Shown piece after piece: positions 60,775 through 64,000 of a stretch of 64,000 nucleotides of DNA. The stretch covers positions 124,001 through 188,000 of the forward strand of contig NZ_AWUK01000017.1 of the NCBI RefSeq assembly GCF_000499205.1, written 5' to 3'. The position numbers and the translations under genes are program-made. The notes under the pieces were generated by a model. It did no database searches. It was not told the origin of the DNA and saw only the letters and a program-made list of their open reading frames with translations. Numbering within the stretch: position 1 is the first letter of the stretch; every line of letters starts with the position of its first letter. The DNA is from Paenibacillus sp. MAEPY2 (lineage in GTDB: Bacteria > Bacillota > Bacilli > Paenibacillales > Paenibacillaceae).

Positions 60775-61587
60775 CTAGATGCGCATGAGCTGCCTGAATT
60801 CCTTGACCTTGCCCCGGCTAACAGGCACTTCAGCCTCCAGATCGCGTAGGCGAAGCAGATACGTATTGTTAAACCAGGGCACAATTTCACGGATTTGAGA
60901 CAAATTCACCACGTAAGAGCGGTGACATCGGAAAAAGGTCTCTTGCGGCAAACGGCCGTGAAAATCCGAAATACTGACCGGCATCGTAAACTCACCGTTT
61001 TTGGTATACACCTTCGTGACTTTCTCTTGTGCTTCCGCATAATAAATATCGGCGGTGTCTGTCACAATAATATTGTCATTGCGCAGCAGATTGATACGTC
61101 GTCCCGTCTGAGCATTGGATTCCCGCACCTGCATCGTGGATGCAGACCATTCATCGTTCACTTGAGCCACATGGTTAGCCTGTCCATCGTCGCTGCCACG
61201 TTCACGATTCTCCTGCTCATGATCCCTTCTGAACGCCGTTTCAAGTTTATTCAGCATCGCAGCAATCCGTTTCTCATCATAAGGCTTCAGAATATAGTCA
61301 AACGCCTCCAGCTCAAAAGCTTCTGCCGCATGTTCCTTATAGGCTGTTGTAAATACGATATATGGCTTGCTCGCAAACTTCCCAATATGATGTGCCAGCA
61401 TCATGCCGTCCAGCGAAGGAATGTTTATGTCTAGAAAAATAACGTCGACTTCCTGCTCCTGCAGAAACTTCAGCACATCCAGTCCATCTTCCAGACAATC
61501 TACCACTTCAATTTGGCTATGTTCCTGTATCAAGTAATTCAGTTCCTCACTTGCCGGAATTTCATCTTCAACGATAAGGGCTCTCAT
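60775..61587 (-). CDS. lytR: LytTR-family response regulator
   Basis: 270 residues. The receiver domain has ALIVEDE, phospho-acceptor D53 in VIFLDINIPSLDG, T and K in VFTTAYKEHA and YILKPYDEKR. A charged linker (EQENRERGSDDG) leads to the LytTR DNA-binding domain (INLLRNDNIIVTDTADIYYA, FFRCHRSYVVNLSQIREIVP, EVPVSRGKVKEFRQL). Its start lies 10 bases after the end of the sensor gene, so the two are co-expressed. Family knowledge: LytTR proteins bind paired direct repeats upstream of targets, often transporter genes for pyruvate or murein-related proteins. Confidence 0.92.
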   Translation of the reverse strand: MRALIVEDEIPASEELNYLIQEHSQIEVVDCLEDGLDVLKFLQEQEVDVIFLDINIPSLDGMMLAHHIGKFASKPYIVFTTAYKEHAAEAFELEAFDYILKPYDEKRIAAMLNKLETAFRRDHEQENRERGSDDGQANHVAQVNDEWSASTMQVRESNAQTGRRINLLRNDNIIVTDTADIYYAEAQEKVTKVYTKNGEFTMPVSISDFHGRLPQETFFRCHRSYVVNLSQIREIVPWFNNTYLLRLRDLEAEVPVSRGKVKEFRQLMRI

Positions 61588-61597
61588 TAACCGTTCA

Positions 61598-63268
61598 TCA
61601 CCTTGTCACTACATCTCCTTTGGGTACATCAAATAAAATATCGGTTCCTTGCTCCCCCCTCGTAATTGTTAACCCCTGCCCATAAATGAGCTTTACCCGC
61701 CGATGTACGTTGTACAAACCGATTTGGTTGGCAGGCATCCGGTCATGGTACACACGCTCAATAATGTCGGCTCCAATACCTGCTCCTGTGTCACTGACCC
61801 CAATCCGCACAAAGTCAGGATAATCCTGTACCCGAATCCGTACAGTCCCGGGTCCTTTTACCTTGAGAATGCCGTGGATAATGGCATTTTCCACAAGCGG
61901 CTGGATGACCAGACTTGGAATATGCACAGCCACCTCATCAATGTCATAGATGACGTTAAGCCTGCTGCCGAAGCGAGCCTTCTCAATTTCTACATAATTG
62001 CGGACCTGCTCCAGTTCCTTATGAATATCAATAAGCTCATCTGACAGCTCCAGGTTATAGCGCATATATCCCGACAGATTAACGATTAACTCACGTGCCC
62101 GATCCGGCTTGGTGCGAATCGATGAAGCAATGGCGTTCAGCGCATTGAATAGAAAATGAGGATGAATCGTGGTCTGTAATGCACGCAGCTCCGCCTTATT
62201 GGCCGCAGCCTTGATCTCCTCCACACGAGATACTTCCATCTGGGTGGAAATAATCTGGGACAGGCCCACAGCCATCGTTTGCAAAGGATACGTGATCTTG
62301 TACGCTTTGCGGTAATAAATTTTCAGAGCCCCCGTCACTTCGCCCCGCTCTTTGAGTGGAATGATGAGGAGGGAGTGAATATCCGGCGTTTTTTCATCAA
62401 TAACATCATTGCTAATCGTAATCTCTCCGCTGGAGATCGTTTTCTTCGTCATCTCACTAATAATTTCATTCCCGATATGATATCGTTCCTCACCAAACCC
62501 CACATAAGCCAGTACATTTCGGGTATCCGTAATCGCAACCGCATCCGCCTGAATATCCTCCTGAATAATCCGGCAAATCTTCCGCAAAGAATCTTCGTCA
62601 ATGGAACGGAAGTATGGCAAGGTCTTGTTCGCAATCTCCAGCGCCAGCTTGGCCTGACGAGCCGCAATCATTTCCTTTTCCCCTTCCACACTCTGCACCA
62701 GCAGCACGATCAGCCCAATATTCATCTCACCCAATATCATCGGCAATGCAATCTTCGAGACAATATCCGCTCCCAGCGGATCGGGATAGGAATACAACAG
62801 AATCAGCAGCATCGTAAGTGCCTCACAGATCATTCCGGCCGCAATACCGACCATCCAGCGCTTCGACTTGGGCGTATACTTATGTATATAACCGGACACC
62901 AGACCTGCCAGGATACTCGTAATCAGACAGGGGATCGCCGTAATCCCATCCATATCGATCAAGTACCGATGCACCCCGGAGACAATCCCGGTAATGATGC
63001 CTACAGGCGCTCCAAACAGAATGCCGCCAGACATGATCGCAATAATGCGCACATTCACCAGCGAGCCTTCCACATTAATTCCGGTATAGGTACCAAAGAT
63101 GGCAAATGCACAGAATAACAACGTAACCGCAATGTACTCCTGCCATCTCAATTTTCCCTTTTGCAAAATCTGCCTAAACCGCGGTATCCTCGACAGAAAG
63201 AATAAAAATATAATCAGCAGTGCCGCCCGTTCAAACAACCCCAGCAGCATCGAAAACATCTCCGTCAA
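61598..63268 (-). CDS. lytS: LytS-family sensor histidine kinase
   Basis: TTG 63268, eight bases after GGAGG, is the best start (556 residues); ATG 63259 is next best and a longer frame to 63391 has no ribosome site. Parts in order: five to six helices of the 5TMR-LYT sensor ([20 protein letters not shown] with the conserved glycines, [16 protein letters not shown]), a GAF-like domain ([20 protein letters not shown]), the His_kinase box with the phospho-histidine in [15 protein letters not shown], and the ATPase domain with [11 protein letters not shown] and DTGAGIG. It phosphorylates the LytTR regulator next to it. The ligand is unknown; relatives sense pyruvate. Confidence 0.9.
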   Translation of the reverse strand: MTEMFSMLLGLFERAALLIIFLFFLSRIPRFRQILQKGKLRWQEYIAVTLLFCAFAIFGTYTGINVEGSLVNVRIIAIMSGGILFGAPVGIITGIVSGVHRYLIDMDGITAIPCLITSILAGLVSGYIHKYTPKSKRWMVGIAAGMICEALTMLLILLYSYPDPLGADIVSKIALPMILGEMNIGLIVLLVQSVEGEKEMIAARQAKLALEIANKTLPYFRSIDEDSLRKICRIIQEDIQADAVAITDTRNVLAYVGFGEERYHIGNEIISEMTKKTISSGEITISNDVIDEKTPDIHSLLIIPLKERGEVTGALKIYYRKAYKITYPLQTMAVGLSQIISTQMEVSRVEEIKAAANKAELRALQTTIHPHFLFNALNAIASSIRTKPDRARELIVNLSGYMRYNLELSDELIDIHKELEQVRNYVEIEKARFGSRLNVIYDIDEVAVHIPSLVIQPLVENAIIHGILKVKGPGTVRIRVQDYPDFVRIGVSDTGAGIGADIIERVYHDRMPANQIGLYNVHRRVKLIYGQGLTITRGEQGTDILFDVPKGDVVTR

Positions 63269-63586
63269 TCTGACTTCCTCCACATCCGTCAAAAATAAAC
63301 GCCCATGATCGTAGCAGCGTTTTCTCACCTTGAGTCCATATATGCTCGTATGCAACAGTTTACCGCTCCCCCAGGAGGAAAGCAAAGTCAATCCTGTGAA
63401 AATGAGATGTACAGGAATTTAGTGGACAGTCTCTTACCTGTTGAATAGACGAAACAGAATTCATTTTATTCCAATTGATTCTCTTCTCTACACATAAAAT
63501 ATCACTTCCATAAATCCACTGTGTTATAATTAATTGGAACATTATGCTAATTGGTTCAATGTAATTTATTAAGAAAGGTGTATTAC
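63269..63586. other. Divergent intergenic region upstream of lytS
   Basis: About 320 bases. The left end carries GGAGG for lytS; the right end carries AAGAAAGGTG for the small membrane-protein gene. TTATAATTAATTGGAAC near 63523 is a possible -10-like sequence. Nothing else was recognised. Confidence 0.45.
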
Positions 63587-63847
63587 ATGTTTATAATGCT
63601 ATTGATAGGTTCACTCCTGCTTTTTAGTGGTTTGTGGCACATCGTTTACTTTATCTCGAAGCGCACCAAAAACCCTGATCGTTCCTCTGCTCATGTGCTG
63701 AGAATGATCTTAAGTATTTCAACCCTCGTACTAATAGCTGAAAACTACATATATAAAACAATACCCTCTAACAACATTTTAATTTTAGTATTTATTGCAT
63801 CCTTAATAGCCACCAGTTCTTTCTTTGTTAAGAATAAAGAGCGATGA
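63587..63847 (+). CDS. Small three-helix membrane protein
   Basis: ATG 63587 follows AAGAAAGGTG by six bases; 86 residues. Hydrophobic stretches FIMLLIGSLLLFSGLWHIVY, MILSISTLVLIAENYIY and ILILVFIASLIATSSFF are joined by short basic loops (SKRTKNPDRSS). No family is recognised. It is divergent from lytS; no partner gene is visible before the next start at 63975. Confidence 0.65.
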   Translation: MFIMLLIGSLLLFSGLWHIVYFISKRTKNPDRSSAHVLRMILSISTLVLIAENYIYKTIPSNNILILVFIASLIATSSFFVKNKER

Positions 63848-63974
63848 GATGGCACAATCTTTTTCTCTAGCTAACATGCGAAGTCATAAAAAATTATCTA
63901 AAGTTCTTCTATTAAAAACTGCCTTATAATCAACATGCTCCGTTTATCTCGTATTCCAAGGAGGAATTTACTTA

Positions 63975-64000
63975 ATGAAAAATCTCTCTTATGGTATTTT
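63975..64000 (+). CDS. Start of a gene cut by the window end
   Basis: ATG 63975 lies ten bases after AAGGAGG and opens MKNLSYGI before the sequence ends. Only the start is visible, so no product can be named; the 127-base spacer before it may hold its promoter. Confidence 0.5.

Noticed and set aside
62279..63118. A 279-codon plus-strand frame
   Set aside because: It is antisense to the lytS gene and has no coding-like composition.
1..64000. CRISPR arrays, tRNA and rRNA genes
   Set aside because: No regularly spaced direct repeats, no cloverleaf with a T-arm GTTCRANNC and no rRNA-like conserved stretch were seen.

Overview
The window looks like a chromosomal segment of a Paenibacillus-type, Gram-positive, spore-forming Firmicute. 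Signs are strong AAGGAGG-type ribosome sites, frequent TTG/GTG starts, a B. subtilis-type SOS box, a SleB-like cell-wall hydrolase, a WXG100 toxin, a secreted Rhs/WapA-like protein, a PL9 pectate lyase and a LytS/LytT pair. No rRNA, tRNA or CRISPR array was seen. Species assignment is inference.

Layout. 1-6.7 kb is ordinary chromosome: the 3' end of a PLP-dependent cysteine synthase-like gene, a DinG/YpvA-type Fe-S helicase, a catalase, a secreted pectate lyase and a small DUF6809-like protein. 6.9-15.4 kb is an AT-rich defence island: a Gabija-like pair (OLD-family ATPase/TOPRIM nuclease plus UvrD helicase) and, divergent from it, a 1140-residue protein joining a GT-B glycosyltransferase-like domain to a GTPase-like P-loop domain. 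Decayed pieces lie around them: a yyaL 5' fragment, an unknown frameshifted ORF and a possible recombinase tail. 15.5-21.2 kb is a WXG100 polymorphic-toxin locus: the toxin gene, a pentapeptide-repeat gene next to it and a string of short, mostly unrecognised genes read as displaced immunity genes. Three related terminator hairpins punctuate the string, and at least two genes in it are broken. 22.7-33 kb is an Rhs island (repeat-rich secreted protein, Rhs protein with its own C-terminal domain, putative immunity gene) lying between a C-terminal yaaA fragment and an intact yaaA. 33.2-36.8 kb holds an SPFH/prohibitin gene overlapped by an overlooked 52-codon membrane-protein gene, then relics of another toxin locus with several frameshifts.

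37-64 kb is mostly intact: a SleB-like hydrolase; an operon-like run of SsuD-type monooxygenase, sugar-type ABC binding protein, two permeases and an MFS carrier, with a divergent AraC regulator; a six-gene exopolysaccharide-type operon (GH-A-like protein, HEAT-repeat protein, GT2 synthase, receiver-domain protein, nucleotide-sugar dehydrogenase, TIM-barrel protein); an SOS-controlled Y-family polymerase/YolD pair; glutaminase; a GNAT acetyltransferase; and an OFA-family transporter beside a LytS/LytT two-component system.

Most promising leads: (i) the GT-B/GTPase fusion beside Gabija; (ii) a ~147-nt intergenic element in three copies, each about 30-50 nt upstream of a minus-strand gene in the same orientation, with base-paired ends whose sequence changes while pairing is kept, which suggests a structured RNA or a MITE-like repeat; (iii) the repeated terminator hairpins in the immunity-gene array; (iv) the Rhs island between two yaaA copies. 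Coordinates and translations were read by hand. Family names come from motif recognition and not from database searches.
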